In this document: positions 17,031 through 26,508 of the stretch, piece after piece
How positions within the stretch are numbered: the first letter of the stretch is position 1
How the letters are laid out: each line of letters opens with the position of its first letter
Origin: Pontibacter fetidus
GTDB taxonomy: Bacteria; Bacteroidota; Bacteroidia; Cytophagales; Hymenobacteraceae
DNA length: 64,000 nt
Direction: 5' to 3'
Assembly: GCF_010119545.1 (NCBI RefSeq)
Contig: NZ_JAAEAA010000012.1
Span: forward strand, 62,001-126,000
Made by a program: the position numbers and the translations under genes
Notes under the pieces: model-generated
The model's database searches: none
What the model was told of the DNA's origin: nothing
The model's input: only the letters and a program-made list of their open reading frames with translations

Positions 17031-20000
17031 ATGGCATCTGTCTTTAAAATATACTCCTCTTCTGCGGGCTCGGGCAAAACCTATGCGCTAACCAAAGAAT
17101 ACCTGAAACTGGCGCTCCACTCCCCTAACCCGGACTACTATAGATCGATACTGGCCATCACGTTTACCAATGATGCCGCTGCCGAAATGAAGGAGCGTAT
17201 ACTGGGCGCTTTGCGTGGCTTTAATGATGTTATCTTAGCTGAAAAAGCAAAGCAGAAAAGCGAGAACCTGCTGGAAGAAATAACCAAAGAACTACAAGTT
17301 GATTACCCAGACCCATCGCTGGATAAAGAAGAAGTAAGAAGAAGAGCTGGTTTGGTTTTCAGGCAGGTGCTTTACAACTATGCTGATTTTAGTGTAAGTA
17401 CTATTGACAGCTTTGTAAATAAAATAGTGCAGGCCTTTGCGCGAGAGCTGAACATACCGCACAACTTTGAAGTAGACCTGGACTCGAACACACTACTAAA
17501 CACGGCTGTATCGCTGCTGCTGGACAAGGTAAAGAATGAGAAAGGCGATTTGCTTACCGAAACGCTGGAGCAGTTTATACTGGAAAAAGCCAGCGAAGGC
17601 CGAAGCTGGAGCAAACTAACCGAAGAACTGGCCGACTTTGCCCGCAACCTGCTGAACGAACAGGTATACGAAGCCATTACCGACCTGCAGCAACTGACCT
17701 TGGAAGATTTCAGGGATGTGCAGCGCGAGCTCCGCGAAACCAGGAAACAGATCGAGGAAGCTATAGTTGAACCTGCCAGCCAGGCAGTGACTTTAATTGA
17801 ACAAGCTAACCTGGATGCGGCAGACCTCTCCTACGGCAAGAACGGCATTTACGGTTACTTCTACCGCTGGCTCAAAACTATAGATCTGAACTATAGCAAC
17901 AGCAACGCCCGCAAAACGGTAGAGAACGACAGCTGGTACAGCGCATCAGCTAAAAAGAACAGCTTTACAGTTAACCAGATCGACAGTATTAAAGGACAGC
18001 TTTCGGAATATTACCTGGAACTGGAAGAGCGGAAAGAAAAATATGCCGGCATTTATACTTTGCTAAATGCCATAGTTCCGCACCTGTACAAACTATCTGT
18101 GCTGAACGAGCTGGAGAAATGCCTGCAGGAAATTAAGCGCGACAAGAACACGGTACACATTTCGGAGTTTAACAAGCGCATTGTAGATATTGTACTGAAA
18201 GAGCCGGTACCGTTTATTTATGAGCGACTGGGCGAAAAGTATAACCACATCCTGATCGATGAATTTCAGGATACGTCGGTGCTGCAATGGAACAACCTGT
18301 TGCCGTTAGTGGAGAATGCGCTGGCATCAGGACATTTTAGCATGGTGGTAGGCGATGCGAAGCAGGCGATCTATAGATGGCGCGGCGGCGAGATGGAACA
18401 GATCCTGCACCTGTATAAAATGGATACGGCCAAACTATACGAGAAGCGCAGGCATAGCCAGCTCATAAAAGAGCGCTACGAAACGCTGAACAATGAAGTG
18501 CTGCAGCCGGCCAACCTGAAAAAGAACTATAGAAGCCGCGCCGAGATCATCAACTTTAACAACGACATTTTTACGTTTGCCAGCAAAGTGCACAGCGGCT
18601 TCGGTATGTTCACGTCTATTTACGACGAAGATTTTACGCAGGAAATTCCGGACCCGAACAATACCGGCGGCCATATACAGGTGCTATTTACTTACGAAGG
18701 CGACAGCAACACAAAGTATAACCTGGACACCTGCAGCCGCACCAACGAACTATACCCGAAGTACACGCACGAGCAGGAAATAAGCTACGATGAAAGTATG
18801 CTAAACCTGGTGCAGCACCTGGTAGAAAATGCCCTGAACGAAGGTTACCAACTCCGCGACATGGCTATCCTTTGCCGCACCAACCAGAACAGCAAGCGGA
18901 TCGCCAATTTCCTGAAAGAACTCCGTTACGACATCATCTCCCAGGATTCGCTCTCGCTTCAGTTTGCCGAAGTAGTGAACCTGGTAATTGCGCTGTTCCG
19001 GGTATTTAACCGGCCGAATGATGCGCTGGCTAAATCGGAAGCCTTGTACCTGATACATTTGGTAGCATTGGAGAAGGTACCGGACGTGAAAGTAACGCAG
19101 CAGATTGCTGAGATTGCAAATAATGCCGATGCAGCCGTTTTCTATAGCTACATTCGCGAACTTGGTTTTGCCCTGGACGAAAAGAACACCGGTAACTTGT
19201 CCATTTATGAGCTGACCGAGCGCCTGATCCGCATCTTTAATTTGCTGGGCCATAATAACGAATGTGAATATATTTTCCGTTTCCTGGACCTTGTTCTGGA
19301 GTATAGTTTAAAGTATAGCAACAACCTCAACAACTTTCTGGCTTACTGGGATGTGCAGAAGGAAAAGCTGAGCATCAACACGCCCAAAAACCGGAATGCC
19401 ATTACCATCACCAGCATCCACAAATCCAAAGGGCTTGCCTATCCGGTTGTCATTATTCCGTATGCCGACTGGAGCACGGAGCCTAAACGTGGGTCATTGC
19501 TTTGGAGTCAGTTGCCCGAAGAAGTTACTTATACCGGGAAGCTCCGAAGTGTGGCTGTAAACGTGGGTTCTAAATTAGAAAGCACCGTACTGGGCGAGCA
19601 ATACAAAACAGAGATAGAGAAGACCTTTATCGAAAATCTGAACATGCTTTACGTGGCCCTTACCCGCCCTATCGACAGGCTATACCTGATCGGTAACGCA
19701 AAAGACCTGTTAGTGGAAGAAAAGATGCCGAAGCTGGATAGCCAAGTTAAGAATGTGAGCCCTTTGCTGTATCAGTATCTAAAGGAAAAAGAACTATGGG
19801 AACCGGGCAAATTCTGTTACCAACTGGCAAAAGGCAAAGCGGCCACAGCTACAAACTATAGTTCAGAAGAAGACACGTTTGAGCTGAAGCACCTGGTAAC
19901 AACCGACTGGGAACAACGCCTGAAGATTAAGCAGCACGCCAACAACGTATTCGATTTTGCCACGCAGCAACGACAGCGCCAGGTAAACCGCAAACTACAT

Positions 20001-20435
20001 TATGCTCTGTCGCGCATTACGTTTGCACCGGAAGTAAATCAGGTGCTGCGCCAGATGGGCTACGAAGGCATCATCAGCGAGCGCGACAAACCGGAATTAC
20101 ACCGCCTGTTAACCGAAGTTGTGCAGCACCCGAAAATAGCTCCCTACTTCTCTGACAGAGTAGCGATTGAGCAGGAAAAAGAAGTACTGGATGCCCGTGC
20201 GTACCTTTACAAACCAGACCGCATTGTGTTTGATGGCGAAGCGGTAACTATAATCGAGTTCAAAACTCCGCCACCCGAGCCCGAACATCGCAACCGCCTG
20301 GACCACTATGCCGTGCGTTTCCGGCAGTTAGGTTACAAAAATGTAAGGTGCGTGCTTTATTATTTCGAGACACAAGAAGTACAGGAATGGCAATACGGCG
20401 ATAAACCCGCCGCGCAATTGGGACTGGCATTTTGA
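17031..20435 (+). CDS. UvrD-family helicase/nuclease, AddA-like
   Basis: 1134 residues from the ATG at 17031; a GTG at 16929 would add 34 residues with no family match. The Walker A motif SAGSGKT is at residues 11-17. Later come DEFQDTS (motif II), GDAKQAIYRWRGG, the TSIHKSKGL segment and MLYVALTRP (motif VI). The C-terminus carries a PD-(D/E)XK nuclease-like core with PDRIVF and IIEFKT. This is the helicase-nuclease subunit of an AddAB-type recombination complex, which resects double-strand breaks for RecA. Its partner is encoded at 21156, after a small VOC gene. A folded repeat element begins 15 bases after the stop. Confidence 0.9.
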   Translation: MASVFKIYSSSAGSGKTYALTKEYLKLALHSPNPDYYRSILAITFTNDAAAEMKERILGALRGFNDVILAEKAKQKSENLLEEITKELQVDYPDPSLDKEEVRRRAGLVFRQVLYNYADFSVSTIDSFVNKIVQAFARELNIPHNFEVDLDSNTLLNTAVSLLLDKVKNEKGDLLTETLEQFILEKASEGRSWSKLTEELADFARNLLNEQVYEAITDLQQLTLEDFRDVQRELRETRKQIEEAIVEPASQAVTLIEQANLDAADLSYGKNGIYGYFYRWLKTIDLNYSNSNARKTVENDSWYSASAKKNSFTVNQIDSIKGQLSEYYLELEERKEKYAGIYTLLNAIVPHLYKLSVLNELEKCLQEIKRDKNTVHISEFNKRIVDIVLKEPVPFIYERLGEKYNHILIDEFQDTSVLQWNNLLPLVENALASGHFSMVVGDAKQAIYRWRGGEMEQILHLYKMDTAKLYEKRRHSQLIKERYETLNNEVLQPANLKKNYRSRAEIINFNNDIFTFASKVHSGFGMFTSIYDEDFTQEIPDPNNTGGHIQVLFTYEGDSNTKYNLDTCSRTNELYPKYTHEQEISYDESMLNLVQHLVENALNEGYQLRDMAILCRTNQNSKRIANFLKELRYDIISQDSLSLQFAEVVNLVIALFRVFNRPNDALAKSEALYLIHLVALEKVPDVKVTQQIAEIANNADAAVFYSYIRELGFALDEKNTGNLSIYELTERLIRIFNLLGHNNECEYIFRFLDLVLEYSLKYSNNLNNFLAYWDVQKEKLSINTPKNRNAITITSIHKSKGLAYPVVIIPYADWSTEPKRGSLLWSQLPEEVTYTGKLRSVAVNVGSKLESTVLGEQYKTEIEKTFIENLNMLYVALTRPIDRLYLIGNAKDLLVEEKMPKLDSQVKNVSPLLYQYLKEKELWEPGKFCYQLAKGKAATATNYSSEEDTFELKHLVTTDWEQRLKIKQHANNVFDFATQQRQRQVNRKLHYALSRITFAPEVNQVLRQMGYEGIISERDKPELHRLLTEVVQHPKIAPYFSDRVAIEQEKEVLDARAYLYKPDRIVFDGEAVTIIEFKTPPPEPEHRNRLDHYAVRFRQLGYKNVRCVLYYFETQEVQEWQYGDKPAAQLGLAF

Positions 20436-20449
20436 CATCTCAATTCCCC

Positions 20450-20553
20450 TGGCGCGAGCGTCTTCGCTCGTGTCGAACTATAGTTGGGCCTCTGGCCCAG
20501 TCGGATTTCAAATCCGACACCATTAGTAAGGCACGGATCACAGATCCGCGCCA
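20450..20553. repeat. Four-hairpin intergenic repeat element (copy 1, complete)
   Basis: The ends TGGCG/CGCCA pair to close a structure holding four stem-loops: CGAGCG/CGCTCG (20455-20470), TGGGCC/GGCCCA (20485-20499), GTCGGATT/AATCCGAC (20500-20518) and CGGATC/GATCCG (20534-20548). AACTATAGTT sits between the first and second. Related elements lie at 48685, 52952 and 60158, with different stem sequences that still pair. It lies between the AddA-like gene and the VOC gene. Confidence 0.75.
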
Positions 20554-20601
20554 GCAAAAACTAAATAGCAAATAGAATAAAGTACAACTATAAAACATAA
20601 C

Positions 20602-20664
20602 TCCAGTTCCCCTTCCTGTTTTGGGGGTAGGGGTCCTCTATAAAAGGAAGGGGTTAGGGGAAGG
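20602..20664. repeat. CCCCTTCC/GGAAGGGG intergenic repeat in the leader of the VOC gene
   Basis: A C-rich box and its complement pair over 9 bases (CCCCTTCCT at 20609-20617 with AGGAAGGGG at 20645-20653). Similar C-rich boxes occur at 52863, 53083, 53271, 55940 and 60265. The box ends a few bases before the VOC start codon. Confidence 0.6.
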
Positions 20665-20671
20665 TAAAACC

Positions 20672-21100
20672 ATGGAACAACGCATAACACTCATAACTTT
20701 AGGCGTAAAAAACCTACAGCGCTCACGGGATTTCTATATCAATACTTTTGGCTGGAAACCGCTGGAAACCAGCAACGAGAGCATCGTATTTTTTCAGCTA
20801 AACGGCATACAACTGGCACTTTTTCCCCAGGAATCATTAGCTGATGATGCTGGTGTTCCAGCAGATGGAAATGGCTTCAGGGGATTTTCGCTGGCGCATA
20901 ATGTTCGCTCTGAGAAAGAAGTATATGAACTGGTTGCATCGCTGGAAGCTAAAGGGGTAACAGTTCTCAAGCAACCTGAAAAAGTTTTCTGGGGCGGGTA
21001 TAGCAGCTACATCGCTGACCCGGATGATAACTTATGGGAAATTGCTTATAACCCTTTTATGCCACTTGATGCCAGCGGTAATACCGAAAGTATACACTAA
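20672..21100 (+). CDS. VOC family protein (glyoxalase/bleomycin-resistance fold)
   Basis: 142 residues from the ATG at 20672; an upstream GTG in the same frame would translate the C-rich repeat and is rejected. The sequence ITLITLGVKNLQRSRDFY at the N-terminus and YIADPDDNLWEIAYNP at the C-terminus are the two half-motifs of the vicinal oxygen chelate fold, with the metal-ligand glutamate in WEI. The substrate is unknown. It is wedged between the two recombination subunit genes and lies 55 bases before the second, so it is probably co-transcribed with it. Confidence 0.88.
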   Translation: MEQRITLITLGVKNLQRSRDFYINTFGWKPLETSNESIVFFQLNGIQLALFPQESLADDAGVPADGNGFRGFSLAHNVRSEKEVYELVASLEAKGVTVLKQPEKVFWGGYSSYIADPDDNLWEIAYNPFMPLDASGNTESIH

Positions 21101-21155
21101 GCGATAACTATTCTCAATCACTCATTCAATTATTCCGTCATTCAAAATTAAGCCC

Positions 21156-24056
21156 GTGCAGACCTTCCTGGAGCTAACCGCGAAATACATTTACGAGAAG
21201 TATAAAGAGAACATCAGCGAGTTGTGCATTGTGTTGCCATCGCGCAGGGCGAGCTTTTTCTTTAAAAATGCGCTGGCACAGGCTGCTACCGAGCCTATCT
21301 GGTCACCGGAAGTATCTTCTATGGAAGACTTTATTTGCAAAATGGCGAAGGTGGATGTGGTGGAGCCGATTAACCTGCAGCTCGAACTATACGACCTGAT
21401 GCGCGAGCAGGACCCGAAGCTCGATTTCGACCAGTTTGTTACCTGGGCAGGCACTCTACTGGACGATTTCAGCCGGATAGACCAGAACTTAGTAGAAACT
21501 AGAAAACTGTTCGACTACCTGAGCGAAGCAAAGGCGCTGGAGCGCTGGGAACCCCGCAACCTGGGCTGGACCATGTCGCCGGCCATGCGCAAATACTTTA
21601 GCTTGTGGGAGAATATCGAGAAGACTTACCATAACCTGCAGAAGCACCTGAATAAAAACAAGCAGGCTTATACGGGCATGGCTTTCCGGAAAGTAGCGAA
21701 CGAGATAGATGCTATAGTTCAGGAATCCACCTGCCACCAGTTCATTTTTATCGGCCTGAATGCTCTGACCAAATCCGAAGAAAAGATCATTAAAGCACTG
21801 CTGCGTCACAACAAGGCGGAAGTACTGTTCGACAGTGATGATTTCTACATGGAAGAGAACACCGCTAACAGGGCGGGCAGCTTTCTGCGCAAGTATAAAA
21901 ACGGCTGGAAACTACCGGAGTGGCGCTGGCAACAGAACATGCTGCTGACCGATGAGAAAAAGATAAATGTAATTGGTGTGGCCAACGCCAGCATGCAAGG
22001 CAAACTGGCCGGGCAGCTGCTGCAGGAAATACGTGAACAAGACAAGCACGCACAGGTAGCTATCGTTTTACCCGACGAAACGTTGCTGTTGCCCGTGCTG
22101 CATTCTATTCCGGATGATGTGCCAAACTATAACGTAACCATGGGCCTGAGCTTTAAGGGCACTCCCCTGTTCAACCTGGTGGATCTGCTGTTCGATGTGC
22201 ACCTGACCGGGGTAACGCAACTACAGGACACGGGCTACAAAGTATACCAGTACCACCATTTATCGGTTAGCAAGCTGCTCACGCACCCGTTCATCCGCCG
22301 CTACGAACTCTACCTGAACGAGCAAGCTGACCAGGCTGAATTTCATGGGCTGATACAGCAGGTACTGGACACTATAGTTTCGGAGAACAAAGTGCTGATA
22401 ACGGCGCAGGAACTGTTGGAGTTGGGCAAGCACCACCCGCTTTTCGAAACGCTGTTCCGCACCTGGCGCGACTGCGATGATATTATAATGGCCATGTACG
22501 ACCTGATCGAGTTGCTCCGCCAGGTATACACACACGGCCATAACACCATCGAGACCGAATATCTCTACACCTTCTATACTATAGTTAAGCGACTGGATAC
22601 GATCTTCGATTGCCGCGAGCAGAAGATATCGGTGCGCAGTTTCCGGAAGTTCTTGTACGAACTGATAACGCAGCAACGCCTGCCATTCAGTGGCGAGCCG
22701 ATCTCGGATGTGCAGATCATGGGTATGCTCGAAACGCGTGCGTTGGACTTTGAAAACCTGATCATTTTATCGGTAAACGAGAACACCCTGCCGGCTCCTA
22801 AAAAGCATAACTCGCTGATGCCATATGATGTGCTGAAGGAATTTGGCCTGCCGACGTATGCTGAAACCGAAGGCGCAATGGCTTACAACTTTTACCGCCT
22901 GTTGCAGCGTGCCAAACGGGTAAACCTGCTCTACGTGCTGCCATCTGATACCTACGGTTCCGGGGAAAAAAGTCGGTTTATACTGCAACTGCAAAACGAC
23001 TTGGCGCTGCGCAACAGCAACATCACGTTCCGCGACTTAACAGCCATAGTAGAGCAAAAAGATACCAAGGCCTATGATGAAGACATCGTTATAGAAAAAG
23101 ACACAGCTACACTGGAGCAGATAAAACGTGATTTGCAGCGTGGCCTCTACCCTTCCAGCCTCAACACCTACATTAACTGTTCGCTTAAATATTACTTCAG
23201 CAGGATAGCTAAAATGCAGGAAGTGGATGAAGTGGAAGAACAGGTAGACTCGGCACAGTTTGGTACCGTAGTGCACCAGGTGCTGGAAGATTTCTTTAAA
23301 CCGTATGAGCAAAGCGGGCAGCCTATAGTTGCCGAGAGCATAGACCAGATGCTGTTGGAACTGCCAAAGCAGGTAAAAATGGCTTTCGACCATACCACGC
23401 GCGGTGCTACTACCGAGCGCGGCATGAATTACCTGTTGCTGAAAGTGGCTATTGAAGTGTTGCAGAAATACCTGAATACACTCAAAAACTCCAGCGAACT
23501 GCCGCTTTACATCCTGCGCCTGGAAGACTCGCTGACAGCCAAACTACCGGTGCAACTAAACGATGAACTGCTGGAAGTAACCATTGCCGGTAAAGCCGAC
23601 CGCATCGACATGACCGGCCACGAAGTGCGCGTGATAGACTACAAAACAGGGAAGGTAGAAGCAAACAAGCTACGTGTAAAAACCGACGATCTGCGAGCTC
23701 CATCATCCAAAACAAAAGACTTTGATAAGCCGCGCCAACTGTGGCTATACCAATACATTCTGCAGCGCCAGCTCCGCGAAGCGCCCCAAACTATAGTTGG
23801 CAACCACCCACTCGATCCGGCAACTATAGCAGCAAAGTCGGGCATTATATCATTTAGGAATATTGATGAAAACGTACTGTCGTCGGAGTTTAATTTTGTG
23901 GGCGAAGATGGGCAGCCAAAGGATTTTATAGTTGCTTCGGAAGAATTGCTGAGATCTATAGTTCAGGACATGCTGAACCCGGCAGAGCCTATCCGGAAAA
24001 CGAAAGATCTGGAAGTGTGTCAGTGGTGCCCGTATAAAGGCATCTGTGCACGTTAA
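21156..24056 (+). CDS. PD-(D/E)XK nuclease family protein, AddB-like
   Basis: 966 residues from a GTG start. The N-terminal part resembles an inactivated helicase domain (LCIVLPSRRASFFF). The C-terminal nuclease domain has a GTVVHQVLEDFF segment, the AGKADRID and VIDYKTGK catalytic core, and four cysteines: one in YINCSLKYYF and three in CQWCPYKGIC. The C-x2-C-x5-C spacing equals that of the iron-sulfur staple of Bacillus AddB. It forms the second subunit of the break-processing complex with the gene at 17031. Many CTATAG words occur inside it. Confidence 0.9.
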   Translation: MQTFLELTAKYIYEKYKENISELCIVLPSRRASFFFKNALAQAATEPIWSPEVSSMEDFICKMAKVDVVEPINLQLELYDLMREQDPKLDFDQFVTWAGTLLDDFSRIDQNLVETRKLFDYLSEAKALERWEPRNLGWTMSPAMRKYFSLWENIEKTYHNLQKHLNKNKQAYTGMAFRKVANEIDAIVQESTCHQFIFIGLNALTKSEEKIIKALLRHNKAEVLFDSDDFYMEENTANRAGSFLRKYKNGWKLPEWRWQQNMLLTDEKKINVIGVANASMQGKLAGQLLQEIREQDKHAQVAIVLPDETLLLPVLHSIPDDVPNYNVTMGLSFKGTPLFNLVDLLFDVHLTGVTQLQDTGYKVYQYHHLSVSKLLTHPFIRRYELYLNEQADQAEFHGLIQQVLDTIVSENKVLITAQELLELGKHHPLFETLFRTWRDCDDIIMAMYDLIELLRQVYTHGHNTIETEYLYTFYTIVKRLDTIFDCREQKISVRSFRKFLYELITQQRLPFSGEPISDVQIMGMLETRALDFENLIILSVNENTLPAPKKHNSLMPYDVLKEFGLPTYAETEGAMAYNFYRLLQRAKRVNLLYVLPSDTYGSGEKSRFILQLQNDLALRNSNITFRDLTAIVEQKDTKAYDEDIVIEKDTATLEQIKRDLQRGLYPSSLNTYINCSLKYYFSRIAKMQEVDEVEEQVDSAQFGTVVHQVLEDFFKPYEQSGQPIVAESIDQMLLELPKQVKMAFDHTTRGATTERGMNYLLLKVAIEVLQKYLNTLKNSSELPLYILRLEDSLTAKLPVQLNDELLEVTIAGKADRIDMTGHEVRVIDYKTGKVEANKLRVKTDDLRAPSSKTKDFDKPRQLWLYQYILQRQLREAPQTIVGNHPLDPATIAAKSGIISFRNIDENVLSSEFNFVGEDGQPKDFIVASEELLRSIVQDMLNPAEPIRKTKDLEVCQWCPYKGICAR

Positions 24057-24073
24057 CCTTGTAAGCGAAGCAT

Positions 24074-24952
24074 ATGCCCGACAAACAATTGCCTATTTAT
24101 GAGATACAGGATTTTGGCGCTGCCCGGAAGCCGGATAAGTATATTTACCTGAGCGACCTGAGATCACATCTGCAGAATCATCTTTTTATACAGAAACCGC
24201 ATAAGCACAATGCGTACATCCTGGTGTTTTTTACAAAAGGCTCGGGCACACATACCATCGATTTCCAGGAATACCTGGTGGCGCCGGGCTCCGTTTTTTT
24301 TCTTACACCAGGGCAGGTGCATAGCTGGAAATTATCAGAACAAACCAATGGCTACATTCTGTTCTTTTCCGCAGAGTTTTACCTGCTCGGGTTCCCGCTT
24401 CAGAAGTTGCAGCGCTTTCCGTTTTTCGAGCATGCACTGCGCGTGCCTTACCTGCAGGTTAAAGCTACTGACATGACAACTATACTTCTGAGCATAAACG
24501 TGATGCAACAGGAACATCAGGCCCAGCAATTTTTAAAAGACGATCTGCTACGCGATTACCTTGATATTATTCTCATACAGCTTGCCCGTTTATATCATAG
24601 CACTCACAAACTTCCCCACGAATCAACGGCTTCACTGCCTCTTCTAACAAAGCTCAACAGCCTGATCGACCAGCATTACAAAGAGCACCAGCCGGTACTG
24701 TTTTACGCCGACAAACTGCATGTTACAGCAAAACAACTGAACGAAACCTGCAAGCGCGCTTACGATAAAACAACTACCGAACTCATTCAGAACAGGGTTA
24801 TCCTGGAAGCGAAAAGGTTGCTGGTACACTCTAACTTAACAATAAACCAACTTGCTGCTGGGCTAGGATATTTTGATAATGCGTACTTTTTCAGGTTCTT
24901 TAAAAAACATACCGGCCAAACGCCGGAGCAGTTCAGGCAAACCCATAGTTAA
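24074..24952 (+). CDS. AraC family transcriptional regulator
   Basis: 292 residues: an N-terminal cupin-like sensor half (HKHNAYILVFF, then GSVFFLTPGQVHSW) and a C-terminal double helix-turn-helix (about 190-290) ending LTINQLAAGLGYFDNAYFFRFFKKHTGQTPEQF, the AraC signature. It binds a small effector and controls transcription. The gene begins 18 bases after the AddB-like gene and may be read through from it, but the two are probably not functionally linked. No obvious target operon adjoins. Confidence 0.92.
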   Translation: MPDKQLPIYEIQDFGAARKPDKYIYLSDLRSHLQNHLFIQKPHKHNAYILVFFTKGSGTHTIDFQEYLVAPGSVFFLTPGQVHSWKLSEQTNGYILFFSAEFYLLGFPLQKLQRFPFFEHALRVPYLQVKATDMTTILLSINVMQQEHQAQQFLKDDLLRDYLDIILIQLARLYHSTHKLPHESTASLPLLTKLNSLIDQHYKEHQPVLFYADKLHVTAKQLNETCKRAYDKTTTELIQNRVILEAKRLLVHSNLTINQLAAGLGYFDNAYFFRFFKKHTGQTPEQFRQTHS

Positions 24953-25022
24953 TCTTTTCTTTAAAGTATAATTTGTACAGTATAACGTCATTTCAGTACA
25001 GTTAAAACTTATAGCAGACAGG

Positions 25023-25030
25023 TAACTTTG
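25023..25030 (+). promoter_or_regulatory. Candidate -7 promoter box of the DUF983 gene
   Basis: TAACTTTG matches TAnnTTTG, 20 bases before the ATG. Confidence 0.4.
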
Positions 25031-25050
25031 CATAAGTAAATGACATAGTT

Positions 25051-25443
25051 ATGGCCTGGAAAGACTCTTCATTCTATAGTATAGTAAACACCAAATGCCC
25101 GCGTTGCCACACAGGCGACATGTTTCCGGAAGGCACGCTGTATAATTTCCGTAAGTTTTCCCAAATGAACGAGAAGTGCAGCTGCTGCGGCCAGCATTTC
25201 GAGCCCGAGCCTGGCTATTATTATGGCGCCATGTTTGTGAGCTATGCGTTTAGTACGGCCATTTTTATTGGTGTCTGGATAGCCCTGAGCTTTATAGTTA
25301 AAGAAGTAACCTTATCCATGATGATCGTGGCGCTGGTCGTTTCTGTAGTTGCCTTGTTGCCTATCAACTTCAGGTTGTCCCGCAGCATCTGGATTCATCT
25401 GTTTATTCGCTACAAAGGGCCCTGCAAAGCACATATAGCCTAA
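25051..25443 (+). CDS. DUF983 membrane protein with zinc ribbon
   Basis: 130 residues. Two cysteine pairs, CPRCHTGDMF and CSCCGQHF, form a zinc-ribbon-like N-terminus. They are followed by EPGYYYGAMFVSYAF and two membrane helices (about 62-82 and 90-108). This is the DUF983 pattern. The function is unknown. It is a single gene with its own -7 box and a terminator-like hairpin downstream. Confidence 0.88.
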   Translation: MAWKDSSFYSIVNTKCPRCHTGDMFPEGTLYNFRKFSQMNEKCSCCGQHFEPEPGYYYGAMFVSYAFSTAIFIGVWIALSFIVKEVTLSMMIVALVVSVVALLPINFRLSRSIWIHLFIRYKGPCKAHIA

Positions 25444-25464
25444 AGATTTTAGTTAAAGACGAAC

Positions 25465-25507
25465 ACGGGGCTTGCATACTGATCAGAGGTGCGGCCCCGT
25501 TGTTTTT
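25465..25507 (+). terminator. Probable terminator after the DUF983 gene
   Basis: A 7-base GC stem (ACGGGGC / GCCCCGT) with a long 22-base loop, followed by TTGTTTTTT. The large loop lowers confidence. Confidence 0.5.
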
Positions 25508-25683
25508 TATACCATTTTCTTCTTTTCAATTTCAAGTACAAGGCCAATACCCCACCTTTATCCGGGTTCTCACACCAAATTCTCACTATCTTCCTACAGA
25601 CAATGTTTAAACAATAACTACCTGTAAACGTTAAACTTATAGTTAACCTGCTCTGCATTTTTGTACCATTAAAACTATAAGCT

Positions 25684-26289
25684 ATGAAATCAGTTTTTAC
25701 ACTTCTGTTATTTTTTACAACACTTTCCTTTAGCGCGCTGGCCCAAGATGACCAGTTAACAAGACCACAAACTACAGCAGCTGTTGCCGGCGAGGCCGTA
25801 GCTAAAGGCAATTGGCTGGTAGGTGCCAGCATAGCCAACATCGGCCACAACTTTAAATCCGAAACTTTTACCTTCGACATCAACCCGCGGGCAGGCTATT
25901 TTATATCCGATAATGCAGCCATCGGGGCACAAGTGCAGTTAGGATTTATAGCGTATGATGGCGGCGAAGATTTCCGTTACGGCCTAACTCCTTTTATTCG
26001 TTACTATTTTCCGGAGGGCGCAGCCCCTACGCACCGCTGGTTTGGCGAAGCTATAGTTGGTTTTGCAGGTAGCTCTATGGAAGACAGCGAAGGCGATGCC
26101 ATTTTTGATGCAGTATATGGCGTTAGTGCCGGTTATGCGCATTTTGTGGCCTCAAACGTTGCTCTGGAAGGCATGCTGAACCTGATACGCAGCAATGCGA
26201 ACATCGATGTCAGCAATGATTCTTCCACTGGTTTGTCGATAAGTTTAGGCTTACAAATCTACCTGCCAGGCAGTGGCCGCACTTTCTGA
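25684..26289 (+). CDS. Outer-membrane beta-barrel protein (porin family)
   Basis: 201 residues with a clear Sec signal (MKSVFTLLLFFTTLSFSALA). The mature part has alternating hydrophobic strands and glycines (NPRAGYFISDNAAIGAQVQL, GLTPFIRYYF, FGEAIVGFAG) typical of small eight-stranded barrels, and ends in phenylalanine, the barrel-assembly signal. The ligand or role is unknown. It stands alone between two intergenic regions of over 200 bases. Confidence 0.82.
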   Translation: MKSVFTLLLFFTTLSFSALAQDDQLTRPQTTAAVAGEAVAKGNWLVGASIANIGHNFKSETFTFDINPRAGYFISDNAAIGAQVQLGFIAYDGGEDFRYGLTPFIRYYFPEGAAPTHRWFGEAIVGFAGSSMEDSEGDAIFDAVYGVSAGYAHFVASNVALEGMLNLIRSNANIDVSNDSSTGLSISLGLQIYLPGSGRTF

Positions 26290-26508
26290 TCTTCGCTACA
26301 TCATTAATAACTATAGTTTCTTCTTGGAGAGATTACCTAACACTTAAGCGAACAGTTGCTCATTTCCTGGCTTTTCTGTAAGTTATGGTAATTTAAAGGC
26401 GCTTCTATAGTTGAGGCAGTTAGCAGGGTTTGGTGCGCCAGGTTTTAAGGTACAGGTATTGTCCGGGCCTGAACTTCCGGGTATCCTTTTTAGCTCAGCA
26501 AGCTGCGT

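Noticed and set aside
20450-20553. tRNA-like cloverleaf
   Set aside because: The fold has four hairpins but no conserved tRNA arm sequences, anticodon context or acceptor end.
20621-20671. Upstream extension of the VOC gene
   Set aside because: It translates a C-rich intergenic repeat; the ATG at 20672 opens directly into the conserved fold.
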